This document shows, one piece after another, positions 16,035 to 24,882 of a stretch of DNA of 64,000 nucleotides; position 1 is the first letter of the stretch, and every line of letters starts with the position of its first letter. The notes under the pieces are model-generated. The model saw nothing but the letters and a program-made list of their open reading frames with translations. It made no database searches and was not told the origin of the DNA. The position numbers were made by a program, and so were the translations under genes. The DNA is from an uncultured Alistipes sp. (GTDB lineage: Bacteria > Bacteroidota > Bacteroidia > Bacteroidales > Rikenellaceae). The stretch spans positions 1 through 64,000 of the forward strand of contig CANQIF010000004.1 in the NCBI GenBank assembly GCA_947623965.1. The letters run 5' to 3'.

Positions 16035-17477
16035 TCAATCCGCCGCCTCCCGGCAGACCAGCTGTTCGGGAAGCGGGACGGCGGGATCGAGCCGCAGCAC
16101 CATGGCGCGGTCGCCAGCCGGATCGCCCGTTCCGAAATCGAAACCGTCGGCCGAACGGAAGCTGACCGGCACCTCCCCCTCGAAACCGAAACGGGCATAG
16201 AAACCGCGGAGCGACGCATCGCCCGCGATCAGAAATAGGGCCGCATCGCCCGCCTCCCGGCTGCGGCGGACCGCCTCCTGCACGAGTTCCGAAGCGTAGC
16301 CGCGCCAGCGGCAGTCGGGATCGGTCGCCACGCCGTAGAGATAGGAGAGACGGCCGATGCCGCTCTCGAAGGGGATTCGGTGCAGCATCGCCGCAATCCG
16401 CCCCTCCTGCCGGCGCACAAGCATCCGCCCCCGCACGTAATGCACGAGCAGGAAGCGATCGACAAAAGCTTCGTCGTCCTCCGGGAAGCAGCTTTGCCAA
16501 AGCCGTTTGCAGGCGAGCTCCTCCTCTTCGGGGAAGAGCGCCCGCAGCTTGTCGGAGAGCCGGCAGGGCTCGTAGGAGAGCTTGGCCCGGCGCAACCCCT
16601 CCACGCCGAGATCCTCCTCGCGGTTGATGTAGCGGTACTGCTCGGGGAGCGTCTCGGCAAAGAGGCGGTTGATCATCGCGAAGGCCCCTTCGTAGCTCGT
16701 GTCGGCCTTTTCGACGTGGATATCGAAGGTGTCGCGGTTGACCGCCGACCCGTAGGTGAAGGCGACCATCCGATCGCCCGCGTAGAGGCATCCGCCCCGC
16801 AGCCCCAACGCCCCGAAAGCGCCGAAGGCCCGGCGGATCGCCTGCCGCTCGGCCTGAATCTCCTCCTCGCCGTCGACCCCCTCGTGGCGGCGGTACCACG
16901 CCTGCTCGAGGCGCATGCACTCCTCGAAGCGGTCGGGCGTCAGCGGTTCGAACCGGTAGTCGGGATAAGCAGCCAGGAAACGGTTGATATGGTTGCGCTT
17001 GGGCTGGTAACGGCGGCCGCTGAGGCGGCAAAGATCCTCGCGCAGATAGATGTAATCCGCCAGATCGCGATCGGCAGCCAGGATGGGGTGTCCGACTCCG
17101 TCCGGGAGCCGAAGGCGCCCCGGGGCCGCGCCGAGCGCCCGCAACCGTTCGGCTGCCTCGTCCGTCAGGCCGACTAACCGCAGCGGCTGCCTCCAGGCGG
17201 CGGCATCGGCCGCCAATCGGGGCAGAAGCGGCGTAAAATCCCCTTCGCCGACAGGTTGCATGTAGGCGACCCGCGCCCCGCCGTCGATGCGGAAGCGGAT
17301 CACCAGAAAGCCGTCGATCTCTGTCCATTCGCTCCGGTAGGTCGGCTGCCAGCAGTACATGTTGGCGAAGGCGAGATCGCAGTTCGTCAGCGGGCTCGGG
17401 ATCGTGTAATGCTCGATACGGGCCTGATCGCCCAGTTCGAGCGGTTTGAACGACAGTTTCGTATCCGGTTCACACAT
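16035..17477 (-). CDS. DUF2156 (MprF-like) domain fused to GNAT acetyltransferase
   Basis: 480 residues from the ATG at 17477; the longer open frame upstream is repeat-like and was rejected. Residues 1 to about 295 match DUF2156, related to the C-terminal aminoacyl-transferase part of MprF: LSFKPLELGDQARIEHY, YQPKRNHINRFLAAYPDY and YINREEDLGVEGLRRAKLSY. Residues about 310-470 are a GNAT domain (YLYGVATDPDCRWRGYASELV, FLIAGDASLRGFYARFGF). The fusion is common in Bacteroidetes; the acceptor may be a lipid or a small amine but is not known. It is convergent with the preceding GNAT gene. Confidence 0.82.
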   Translation of the reverse strand: MCEPDTKLSFKPLELGDQARIEHYTIPSPLTNCDLAFANMYCWQPTYRSEWTEIDGFLVIRFRIDGGARVAYMQPVGEGDFTPLLPRLAADAAAWRQPLRLVGLTDEAAERLRALGAAPGRLRLPDGVGHPILAADRDLADYIYLREDLCRLSGRRYQPKRNHINRFLAAYPDYRFEPLTPDRFEECMRLEQAWYRRHEGVDGEEEIQAERQAIRRAFGAFGALGLRGGCLYAGDRMVAFTYGSAVNRDTFDIHVEKADTSYEGAFAMINRLFAETLPEQYRYINREEDLGVEGLRRAKLSYEPCRLSDKLRALFPEEEELACKRLWQSCFPEDDEAFVDRFLLVHYVRGRMLVRRQEGRIAAMLHRIPFESGIGRLSYLYGVATDPDCRWRGYASELVQEAVRRSREAGDAALFLIAGDASLRGFYARFGFEGEVPVSFRSADGFDFGTGDPAGDRAMVLRLDPAVPLPEQLVCREAAD

Positions 17478-17509
17478 AAGTTTCGTTTCAAGAGGATTCT
17501 CGTCAAACC

Positions 17510-18225
17510 CGGGCTGCAGCGTCCTTACGGGTGCAAATTCACGATTCAAAATTCTGAATTTAAAATCCGGGGCGCTGCCTGCGGAGGGCATGCAAGTTCG
17601 GGGACGAACTGCGGGCCTCCGCCAGGGAACGGCTGCGGGCTGCCGGTCGCTGCGCGACCGAGTTTGCCGGCAGGCATTCTCACCACAATCAACGGCTGCG
17701 GGCTGCGGCACCCGTTCCGGGTGCAAATTCAGAATTCAAGATTCAAAATTCAGAATTGCCCAATCGGGCTGCAGCCTGCGGAGGGCGCGCTCGAAGCGGC
17801 CCTACGGGACGCGAGCTGCGGGCCTCCGCCGCCGGGAGGCTGCGGCCTGCTCGGCTTTTTCAAGGCCGATTTCCATCCGAAGAGAGCCCGCAGCCGAGCA
17901 GTGGGCTTGCGACGTTAAGGAGCAGCCCTCCGCCCGGCGGAGGCTGCGGCCGACCGCTGCGCCCATTCGGGCGCAAATTCATGATTCAGAATTCAAAATT
18001 ATATTCGGGTCGCAGCCTGCGGAGTGCACGTCAGCGACGCCAAGGAGCTGCGGGCCTCCGCCGGGCGGAGGCTGCGGCCCGCTCGGTCCTGACGGACCGA
18101 TTCCGGCTAAGGACAAGCCCGCAGCCGAGCGGACGGGCAGCATCGACCGCAAGGGAGTTGCAGCCCTCCGCCCGGGGGCGGCTGCGGGCTGCTGCGGTTC
18201 CTTATCGGAACCGCAAATTCATCTT
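17510..18225 (+). repeat. Mosaic hairpin repeat cluster C
   Basis: The largest cluster. Several units read left to right: AT-rich ATTCAAAATTCTGAATTT blocks, GGGCTGCAGCCTGCGGAGGG heads, GCGGGCCTCCGCC...GGAGGCTGCGGCC bodies, and AGCCCGCAGCCGAGCGGACG heads with CTCCGCCCGG bodies. Variable stems include CGGTCGC-TGC-GCGACCG, TGCGCCC-ATTC-GGGCGCA, CGGTCC-TGAC-GGACCG and TGCGGTTCC-TTATC-GGAACCGCA. No protein gene is supported in these 700 bases. Confidence 0.88.
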
Positions 18226-18268
18226 CCGACACGAACCGCATGCTCCCGCCGGCCGCGCACCCGCTCCC

Positions 18269-19123
18269 CTACTCGCACGCCTTGAGCGACATATCGAGCG
18301 AGCGGATCTGGTGCGTCAAGGCGCCGACCGAGATGAAGTCCACCCCGCATTCGGCATAGCTGCGCATCGTTTCGAGCGTGATGCCGCCGCTCGATTCGGT
18401 CTCGCAGCGGCCGGCGACCTTCGCAACGGCCAGCCGCGTCATCTCGGGCGTGAAGTTGTCGAACATGATGCGATCGACACCCCCCGCGGCGAAGACTTCG
18501 TCGATATCCTCCAAAGAACGTACCTCGCACTCAATCGGCAGCTGTTTGCCATGCTCCGCAAGGTAGCGTTTCGCCCCCTCGATGGCCGGGCGGATACCGC
18601 CTGCAAAGTCGATGTGGTTGTCTTTCAGCAGGATCATATCGAACAGCCCCATGCGGTGATTCTCGCCGCCGCCCAATTTGACGGCCATTTTGTCCAGCAC
18701 GCGCATGCCGGGCGTCGTCTTGCGCGTATCGAGCACCTTCGTATGAAGCCCTTCGAGATGCTTCACGTAGAAAGCTGTCTGCGTCGCCACGCCGCTCATG
18801 CGCTGCATGATGTTCAGCAGGATGCGCTCGGCCTGCAGCAGCGAGCGCAGCCGCCCCGAGACATAGAAGGCCACGTCGCCCGGACGGACGCGGTCGCCGT
18901 CCTGCAGCAGCTGCTCGAACCGCATCTCGGGGTCGAGCCGCTTGAGGACGATCTCGGCGATCTCGATGCCGGCGATGACGCCCTCCTGTTTGCACAAAAG
19001 CCGCATGCGGCCGTGTTCCTCGGCCGGAATGCAGCAGAGCGACGTGTGGTCGCCGTCGCCGATGTCCTCCTTGATCGCGAGCTCGATCAGCTCGTCCACG
19101 AAAGGTTTGTATGCTGCTTTCAT
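18269..19123 (-). CDS. nadC: Nicotinate-nucleotide pyrophosphorylase (carboxylating)
   Basis: 284 residues. Typical features: the N-terminal IKEDIGDGDHTS, the catalytic core LLNIMQRMSGVATQT, LDTRKTTPGMRVLDKMAVKLG with phosphate-binding Arg and Lys, and GGENHRMGLFDMILLKDNH. It converts quinolinate and PRPP to nicotinate mononucleotide, CO2 and pyrophosphate in NAD synthesis. It begins 13 bases after the TonB receptor gene on the same strand, so it may be transcribed from the receptor's promoter. nadA and nadB are not in the window. Confidence 0.96.
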   Translation of the reverse strand: MKAAYKPFVDELIELAIKEDIGDGDHTSLCCIPAEEHGRMRLLCKQEGVIAGIEIAEIVLKRLDPEMRFEQLLQDGDRVRPGDVAFYVSGRLRSLLQAERILLNIMQRMSGVATQTAFYVKHLEGLHTKVLDTRKTTPGMRVLDKMAVKLGGGENHRMGLFDMILLKDNHIDFAGGIRPAIEGAKRYLAEHGKQLPIECEVRSLEDIDEVFAAGGVDRIMFDNFTPEMTRLAVAKVAGRCETESSGGITLETMRSYAECGVDFISVGALTHQIRSLDMSLKACE

Positions 19124-19136
19124 AATACCATGAAAT

Positions 19137-21659
19137 TTAAAGATGAATACTCAGAGTGATTCCGAACTGCTGCGGCCGGCCGCGCTGCACGAAGCGGTTG
19201 CCGATCGATTCGAAATAGAAGACGTCGTAGCGCTTGTCGCCGAGGTTGCGCCCCCACAGATCGAGCGTGTAGCGCGCGTGTTCGAGCCGCACGGAGGCAT
19301 CGAACAGCGTGTAAAAGGGTTGCGAGAGGGTGTTGGCCTCATCCCAGTAGATGCGGCCCGTGCCGCGCAGCGACCCCGACAGCACCACATCGCCTAACCA
19401 CGACACGCCGGTCGGGATGCTCCAGACGAAACCCGCCGCGAGCGTCTCGCGCGGTGCATACGGAAGGCGGTTGCCCGCATGATCGGCCCGGCCGTCGTCG
19501 TAGCGGCGGAAGGTAGCCTTCGTATAGCCGTAGGCGGCGTGGAGCTGCAGCGAACGGCAGGGATAGAGCTGCAGCGCCGCCTCGCCGCCCACCGAGCGCG
19601 TGCGGCCCGCGTTGGTCATCATGCGGCCTGTCGACTGTGCGTCGGGAAAGACCGTCAGCTGCTGGTCGCGGCAGTCGATGCGGAACACCGCCGCATCGCC
19701 GCGGATCCGCCCTCCGGCGCACGAGAAGTGAACCCCGGCCTCGTAGTTCCAGCTGTACTCGGGTTTGTAGGAGAGGATGTCCTCTTCCCCGGCGGAGGTG
19801 TGCATGGCCGCGGCGCGGAGCTTCTCCTGCATCCAGTCGGAGAAGATCTGCGTGTTGAAGCCGCCCGCCTTGTAGCCGCGCGCGACCGAGACGTAGAGGT
19901 TGCGGTCGCTGTCGAAACGGTAGACGAGGGCCGCCTTCGGGAGCAGCTCCGTGTAGGTGTGCGAGAGGCGGCCCCGCTCCTCCAGCTCGACAGCCGGCTG
20001 CGGCACGGGGTGCGGCATGGCGCCCGCCTGCAGGCTGTAGCGGAGCGCGCCGCGGCAATCGTAGCGCAGGCACGTGCGTTCGCAGTCGATGCGCAGCCCC
20101 GCCTTCGCCTCGAAGCGGCCGAAACGCAGCGACGACTCGTGGTAGAGGGCGCCGCCCGCAACGGGGAGGCGGAAAGCGCTTTCGAGGGGCATGTCGTCCG
20201 TCGCCGCCAGCTGCATGCGGCCGGCGGCCGCCGCGTTGGCCGCCGCGAAGATGAGAGCGTCGATGCCGTCGCGCTTGAAGTTCACGGGAGCCTGCATGCG
20301 GCCCATGCGGTAGAAGCCGTAGAGGCCGAAGAGGTAGTTGTAGCGCCGCTCGCCGCGCGAACGGAAGATCAGGTCCTCGGTCAGGACCTGCTCGCACAGC
20401 GCCTGCCGCAGCGTGAAGTAGTCGAGCGGCAGGAAATCCTGGTCGAGCCGCATGTCGTCGTCGGTGAACTGGTAGCTCGTGATCGACGAGAGGGTCCAGC
20501 GCTCGGCGGCGTACTGCACGGTGAGGCCGTCGGTGACCGTCGTCCGCTCGTAGGAGCAGGGATCGTTGTAGGCGATGCGGCCCGGGACGATCCGGTCGTC
20601 GCCCGAGCCCTCCGAGCGGCCGCCGACGAAGGCGTAGGGATAGCCCCCCTCGTCGCCGACCGTGAACGAGAAAGTATTGTCGATCCGGAGCCCCCGGCCG
20701 TTGCGCCACTGCGTCTTCCAGCGGCCGCCGACGAAACGTTCGCGGTCGCAGCGGCGGCCCGTCTCTCCGTTGCGGAAGAAGCCGCCGCGCCGGCCGTAGA
20801 AGCCCGTGAAGGCCATCGCCAGCCGCTCGCCCATGCGGCGGTAGAGCGAGGCGCGAAAGCGCTGTTCGTCGCCGCCGGCCGTTTCGGCCAGCAGGCGGAC
20901 TCCCTGCCAGGCGAAGGGCGAGAGGGTGTAGACGTTCACCACGCCCCCCATCGTGTTGCGGCCGTAGAGGGTGGACTGGGGGCCGCGCAGCACCTCGATG
21001 CGGTCGATGTCGGCCAGCTCGGTGTCGAATCCGTTCTTGTTCAGCACGGGGACGTTATCGACGTTCAGTCCGATGACCGGATGGTCGATGCGCGTTCCCA
21101 TGCCCCGGACGTAGACCGACGAAGTCATGCGCGAGCCGTAGTCGGGCAGATGGAGGTTCGGCACGAGCGTGCCGAGGTTCTTCAGGGCGTTCACGCGGCT
21201 GCGGCCCGCCGCGAGGCTGCCGACGATGGTCGAGGCGACCGGCTCGCCGCGCAGCGCCATGCCCTGCTTGATGGCCGTGATCTGAACGCCGTCCACCGTG
21301 ATCGTCGTGTCGGCCTCGGACGGAGCGGGAACAGCCGGGCGGGCCGAAGATGCGATGGAGCCGGCAGGATCGGCAGAGACGGCGGGATCGGCAGCGGCAG
21401 TGCGGTTTGCAGCGGCCGGACGGTTTGCTGCGGCCGGGCGGTTCGCTGCGGTCGGGCGGTTCGCTGCGGTCGGGCGGTTCGCAGCAGCCGGGCGGGCTGC
21501 AATTGCGGCGCGGTCGGAGCGGTCAGCGACAGCAGTGAGGACGGATTCGGCGGAAGCAGCCGGGAAGCAGTCGGCAGAAGCAGCCGGAAAGCGGCCGGCG
21601 GCAGCGGCCGGAAGGATCGCCGGCAGCGCGAAAAGCAGCGGAAGGATAAAACGTTGCAT
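19137..21659 (-). CDS. TonB-dependent outer-membrane receptor with AANRP-repeat N-terminus
   Basis: 840 residues from the ATG at 21659, chosen because MQRFILPLLFALPAILPAAA is a good signal peptide. The plug domain (about 115-250) has VYVRGMGTRIDHPVIGLNVD and IEVLRGPQSTLYGRNTMGG; a barrel of about 600 residues ends in ITLSIHL. It lacks the carboxypeptidase-like N-terminal domain of SusC proteins and has no SusD neighbour. It looks more like a siderophore- or small-ligand-type receptor, although the ligand is unknown. Between signal peptide and plug lies a low-complexity stretch with five or more AANRP-like five-residue repeats (15-base repeats in DNA). A LuxR-type regulator is encoded just upstream. 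Confidence 0.9.
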   Translation of the reverse strand: MQRFILPLLFALPAILPAAAAGRFPAASADCFPAASAESVLTAVADRSDRAAIAARPAAANRPTAANRPTAANRPAAANRPAAANRTAAADPAVSADPAGSIASSARPAVPAPSEADTTITVDGVQITAIKQGMALRGEPVASTIVGSLAAGRSRVNALKNLGTLVPNLHLPDYGSRMTSSVYVRGMGTRIDHPVIGLNVDNVPVLNKNGFDTELADIDRIEVLRGPQSTLYGRNTMGGVVNVYTLSPFAWQGVRLLAETAGGDEQRFRASLYRRMGERLAMAFTGFYGRRGGFFRNGETGRRCDRERFVGGRWKTQWRNGRGLRIDNTFSFTVGDEGGYPYAFVGGRSEGSGDDRIVPGRIAYNDPCSYERTTVTDGLTVQYAAERWTLSSITSYQFTDDDMRLDQDFLPLDYFTLRQALCEQVLTEDLIFRSRGERRYNYLFGLYGFYRMGRMQAPVNFKRDGIDALIFAAANAAAAGRMQLAATDDMPLESAFRLPVAGGALYHESSLRFGRFEAKAGLRIDCERTCLRYDCRGALRYSLQAGAMPHPVPQPAVELEERGRLSHTYTELLPKAALVYRFDSDRNLYVSVARGYKAGGFNTQIFSDWMQEKLRAAAMHTSAGEEDILSYKPEYSWNYEAGVHFSCAGGRIRGDAAVFRIDCRDQQLTVFPDAQSTGRMMTNAGRTRSVGGEAALQLYPCRSLQLHAAYGYTKATFRRYDDGRADHAGNRLPYAPRETLAAGFVWSIPTGVSWLGDVVLSGSLRGTGRIYWDEANTLSQPFYTLFDASVRLEHARYTLDLWGRNLGDKRYDVFYFESIGNRFVQRGRPQQFGITLSIHL

Positions 21660-21695
21660 GGTGCGTCTTTCTCTTTTTTCGGGTGAATAGCGGTG

Positions 21696-21726
21696 CAAAG
21701 TAACGGTTTTATCCGATTCGTGTCAA
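21696..21726 (-). promoter_or_regulatory. Promoter of TonB-dependent receptor
   Basis: On the minus strand TTGACA begins at 21726, then 20 bases after the TTG lies TTACTTTG (complement of 21696-21703), one mismatch from TAnnTTTG. It lies in the 86-base gap between the LuxR-type gene and the receptor. Confidence 0.5.
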
Positions 21727-21745
21727 TCCTTATTTATGGGGAGGC

Positions 21746-22378
21746 TCACACGGTCTCCTCCTCGACGTAGCCCGCCCGGAGGGCGTAGAGCATCAACTCG
21801 GCCACCGAGCGGAGCTGCAGCTTCTCCATGATGTTGCGGCGGTGAGTGACGACCGTCGCGAGGCCGATGCCCAGTTCGTCGGCGATCTGCTTGTTGATCC
21901 GTCCGCGGGCAAGGGCGCGCAGCACCTCGGCCTCACGTTCGGTGAGCAGCGGGCGGGGCATCGCCGGACCCTCGCCGGAGCCTTCGCGCCCCGGCAGCCC
22001 GGCATGGCCCTGCGGATGACCGGACGGATGGCCTTGCGGATGGCCGCCGCGGTGGAGCTGCAGGAGGTCGTGCACTAACCGCTCCTCGCTGTCGCAGACG
22101 TTCAGGGCATGAAATCCCGCCTCCCCCTCGTGCGGCCGGCCGCTCGTCAGCAGAATCACCTTGCGGCGCAGCGGCGCGAAGAAGGCCGCGTGACGGCGGT
22201 AGAGCGCCGCCGAGACGAAGAAGTGGACAAAGCGCCCGGGGACCGCCTCGGCCAGACGGTCGAAGTCGGCGAAGAGCTCGACCTCTGCCATCGGAATGAC
22301 GCGGTCGAGAATCGCTTTCAGCCCGATACCCGTGAGGATATTGGGGGTCAGGACGGCTATTTCGGGACGCTGCTGCAT
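21746..22378 (-). CDS. LuxR-type HTH regulator with degenerate receiver domain
   Basis: 210 residues. The C-terminal part (about 143-205) is a clear LuxR/NarL HTH (LTEREAEVLRALARGRINKQ and ATVVTHRRNIMEKLQLRS). The N-terminal part (1-110) has receiver-like strand spacing (IAVLTPNILTGIGLKAIL, VHFFVSAALY, KVILLTSGRP) but lacks the acidic pair and the phospho-accepting Asp, so it is probably not controlled by phosphorylation. The linker carries a Gly/His/Pro/Gln repeat (HPQGHPSGHPQGH) that could bind metal. Placed directly upstream of the TonB receptor gene, it is a candidate regulator of that uptake system; metal sensing would be inference only. Confidence 0.82.
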   Translation of the reverse strand: MQQRPEIAVLTPNILTGIGLKAILDRVIPMAEVELFADFDRLAEAVPGRFVHFFVSAALYRRHAAFFAPLRRKVILLTSGRPHEGEAGFHALNVCDSEERLVHDLLQLHRGGHPQGHPSGHPQGHAGLPGREGSGEGPAMPRPLLTEREAEVLRALARGRINKQIADELGIGLATVVTHRRNIMEKLQLRSVAELMLYALRAGYVEEETV

Positions 22379-22422
22379 TTTATATCTTATCTATATCGTT
22401 TCGCTTGTGGGGTGTTTTTTCG

Positions 22423-22700
22423 GACTGCAGCCTGCGGAGTGCACGCTCGAAGCGGCCCTGCGGGACGCGAACTGCGGGCCTCCGCCGCCGGAGGCTGCGG
22501 CCCGCTGTGCCCTGCGGGATCCATTTTTTGCGTTCAAGCCCGCAGCCGAGCGGAGGGGCGGCATCAACCGCAAGGGAGTTGCAACCCTCCGCCAGGGGGC
22601 GGTTGCGGGCTGTCGGTCGCACAGCGACCGTATTTACAGACGATCATTCCGCCAAAATAGGCGGCTGCGGGCTGCGTTTGCAGTAAAACACCTTGGCGAC
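22423..22700 (+). repeat. Mosaic hairpin repeat cluster D
   Basis: Two full units (CTGCAGCCTGCGGAGTGCAC head, GGGCCTCCGCCGCCGGAGGC body, then AGCCCGCAGCCGAGCGGAGG head and CCTCCGCCAGGGGGCGGTTG body) with variable stems around GTGCCCTGCGGGATC and GGTCGC-ACA-GCGACC. It ends with an AATAGGCGGCTGCGGGCTGC tail. Non-coding. Confidence 0.85.
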
Positions 22701-22738
22701 TACCGGCCTTCTGTCTCCCAAGGAGCCGTTCTCATCTT

Positions 22739-23212
22739 CTACTCATGGTGATACGGCTCGTTCCCGAGGATCGAAAAGGCGCGGTAGAGCTGCTCCGCGA
22801 AGATCGCCCGCACGATCTGGTGCGAGAAGGTCATGCGCGAGAGCGAGATCCGGTAATCGGCCCGGGCATAGACCTCCTCCGAGAAGCCGTAGGGACCGCC
22901 GATGACGAAGACGAGCCGCCGGAGACCGCTCGCCATCCGTTTGCCGATCCACTGCGCGAACTCGATCGAACGCAATTCTTCGCCCCGCTCATCGAGCAGC
23001 ACCACGCAGTCGCCCTCGCCGAGGAGCGCGAGGATGCGCTCCCCCTCGCCGCGGTTCTGCTGGCGGGCGCTGAGGCTCTTCGTGTTGCGCAGGTCGGGCA
23101 GCACCGTGAGGGCGAACCGGCAGTAGCGGTTCACCCGTTTGGCATACTGCTCCACGAGCGACGCCACCTCTTCCGAGTCGGTCTTGCCGACGACGATCAG
23201 TTCGATATTCAT
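22739..23212 (-). CDS. rlmH: 23S rRNA pseudouridine-1915 N3-methyltransferase
   Basis: 157 residues, the normal size. SPOUT (alpha/beta-knot) methyltransferase features: VVLLDERGEELRSIEFAQWI, LVFVIGGPYGFSEEVYARAD, and the C-terminal SLSRMTFSHQIVRAIFAEQL followed by YRAFSILGNEPYHHE. It methylates pseudouridine 1915 in helix 69 of 23S rRNA on the assembled ribosome, using S-adenosylmethionine. The gene stands between repeat DNA and the GH2-like gene. Confidence 0.97.
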   Translation of the reverse strand: MNIELIVVGKTDSEEVASLVEQYAKRVNRYCRFALTVLPDLRNTKSLSARQQNRGEGERILALLGEGDCVVLLDERGEELRSIEFAQWIGKRMASGLRRLVFVIGGPYGFSEEVYARADYRISLSRMTFSHQIVRAIFAEQLYRAFSILGNEPYHHE

Positions 23213-23314
23213 CTTCCTTGTCGGTTCGTTTCCCGTATCATCCTCTTACCGGCGGGGCTGCCATCCGATGAAGCGCGGGGCGCGACCGTCTTCCAGCTGC
23301 GAAAGCCCCCAGCG

Positions 23315-23405
23315 GGAAACCATCCCAGCGCCGAAGCCCCCAGCGGTCAGTCTTCCCGGCGGTCGAAGCCTTCAGCGTCAGTCTTCCCGGCGGCCGAAGC
23401 TCCCC
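23315..23405. repeat. Short direct repeats downstream of GH2-like gene
   Basis: Imperfect copies of a TCAGTCTTCCCGGCGGTCGA motif recur between the GH2-like stop and rlmH. The 206-base gap has no gene or convincing terminator. Confidence 0.5.
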
Positions 23406-23418
23406 CGCTGCCGCCCCG

Positions 23419-24774
23419 TCAATCCAGCTCCAAGTCGCTGTTCCACTCACCGTCGGCATCCTCGTAGAGGACGGGGCGGTGCCGCTCGACCGACTTGAGC
23501 CACTCGTAGGCCTTGTACATGTTGTACCCGTTGCCCGAGGGGCTGCCGAGCGCCCAGGCCACCACGCAGGGGTAGTTGCGCGTGCGGTAGTACATCGCCT
23601 TCACCCGTTCGAGGTACTCCTGCGTGAGGCGCGGATCGTTCGAGGGGGTTCCCCCCACGCTCCGGTCCGTCCGGCGTTCCGGGGCGTCGATGGCGGCCTG
23701 GTCGATGACGTAGAGCCCCTGTTCGGTGCAGAGGTCATAGAACCAGGCCGGCTGCGGATAGCTCGGGCATAGCGTATTGTACCCCTTGGCCTTCAGCGCC
23801 TTGATCTCGGCGAGCGTCTTCGTCCGGTCGGCGGCGGCGTTGTAGGGAGTGCGGCGCAGCTGCAGCACCTCGTCGTGGCGCAGGATGCGGCCCGCGGAGA
23901 ACTCCGTCCGTCCGAAGCCGATCCGGAGCGGCATATACTCCTTGTAGGTGCCGTTGCGGCGCGTGAAGAGCATCACGCGGTAGACGGGCGGCGCTGTCTT
24001 CGTGTCGGCCGTCCAGCGGTTTTCGTTCACGTGGTAGATGAAAGGGTGGAACCGCACGGTGTCGGTCGAGCGCCCCGGGATGGGAATCTCGCGGATGTTG
24101 AAGTCGAGCAGCTTGCCTTGCGGAGAGTAGATGTCGTACCCCGCCTCGACCTTCTCGTCGTAGTTGTAGGCGTTGAGCGTCAGAATCTTCAGGTCGAGGA
24201 TTCCGTCGCGCCGCATCGAGTCGGGCACGAGGGCGATCTCGAAGTCGCGGATCGACCGCCCGTTCTGGGCGTAGAGGTAGCTCTCGGCGAACCGCGGGCG
24301 CCGCACGGTCGGCTCGGGGTCGATCTGCGGGGTCCGCGAGGGGCGCAGCAGCAGGCGGAATTCGTTCCGGCCCTGCCGCACGAGGGGCGTGAGGTGGAAT
24401 TCGGCAGGGGTCAGCGCATCTTCGACCTCGGCCACCCGCTCGCTGTTGAGAAAGAGCGTATAGGCCGAGCCGACGTTTTCGAGGTGGAGGTAGACCACCC
24501 CGTCGGTCCACTCGAAGGGAATCTCGACCGAAGCGCCGGCGACCGTGCCCCGCTCGCCCCTCTCCAGCTCGGCGGGCGCGAAGGGGATCGTCGAGCCGGC
24601 CTGCTCCGCGCGGCGCGCCTCGGCGTCGTGGCGCAGCTCGTAGGGGACGACCTCCGTGCGGTAGATGCGACCGGCCGAGAGGTCGGCCTCCTGCGGGTCG
24701 AGTTCCCAGAATTCCTGGGCCGAAAGCGGAGCCGCCAGCAGCAGCGCAGCCCCCAAAATAAGCGCTTTTTTCAT
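23419..24774 (-). CDS. GH2-like (beta-galactosidase superfamily) protein, truncated and lacking the catalytic acid
   Basis: 451 residues from the ATG at 24774 with signal peptide [20 protein letters not shown], so periplasmic. The region around residues 20-160 resembles a GH2 sugar-binding domain and residues about 165-290 an Ig-like domain. From about 300 a TIM barrel begins ([39 protein letters not shown]). The GH2 acid/base signature, normally W-S-L-G-N-E-S-G, here reads [12 protein letters not shown]: the Asn-Glu pair is Ser411-Pro412. The protein ends about 40 residues later, before the nucleophile strand. Both catalytic carboxylates therefore appear absent, and a binding or structural role is likelier than hydrolysis. 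It is divergent from asnS with overlapping promoters. Confidence 0.82.
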   Translation of the reverse strand: MKKALILGAALLLAAPLSAQEFWELDPQEADLSAGRIYRTEVVPYELRHDAEARRAEQAGSTIPFAPAELERGERGTVAGASVEIPFEWTDGVVYLHLENVGSAYTLFLNSERVAEVEDALTPAEFHLTPLVRQGRNEFRLLLRPSRTPQIDPEPTVRRPRFAESYLYAQNGRSIRDFEIALVPDSMRRDGILDLKILTLNAYNYDEKVEAGYDIYSPQGKLLDFNIREIPIPGRSTDTVRFHPFIYHVNENRWTADTKTAPPVYRVMLFTRRNGTYKEYMPLRIGFGRTEFSAGRILRHDEVLQLRRTPYNAAADRTKTLAEIKALKAKGYNTLCPSYPQPAWFYDLCTEQGLYVIDQAAIDAPERRTDRSVGGTPSNDPRLTQEYLERVKAMYYRTRNYPCVVAWALGSPSGNGYNMYKAYEWLKSVERHRPVLYEDADGEWNSDLELD

Positions 24775-24800
24775 CGTTTTCCGTCGGTTGAAGAGGTGCA

Positions 24801-24832
24801 CAAAGGTACCTTTTTTTTTGCCGAATCGCAAA
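24801..24832 (-). promoter_or_regulatory. Promoter of GH2-like gene
   Basis: On the minus strand TTTG (complement of 24829-24832), 20 bases, then TACCTTTG (complement of 24801-24808), 26 bases before the start codon. It interlocks with the asnS promoter on the other strand. Confidence 0.75.
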
Positions 24833-24847
24833 TTTTCCGTAACTTTG
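24817..24847 (+). promoter_or_regulatory. Promoter of asnS
   Basis: TTTG at 24817-24820, 19 bases, then TAACTTTG at 24840-24847, followed 35 bases later by the asnS start. The two divergent promoters share about 16 bases, so they probably cannot be occupied at once. Confidence 0.8.
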
Positions 24848-24882
24848 ACGGTTCCATGGAAAATTCGAAAAACGAGATACCT

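Noticed and set aside
17510..18225. CRISPR-like repetition in the intergenic clusters
   Set aside because: No constant direct repeat with unique spacers of uniform length and no cas genes; the units are palindromic mosaics.
19137..21659. SusC-type nutrient receptor
   Set aside because: No carboxypeptidase-like N-terminal domain and no SusD partner; a generic TonB-dependent receptor is safer.
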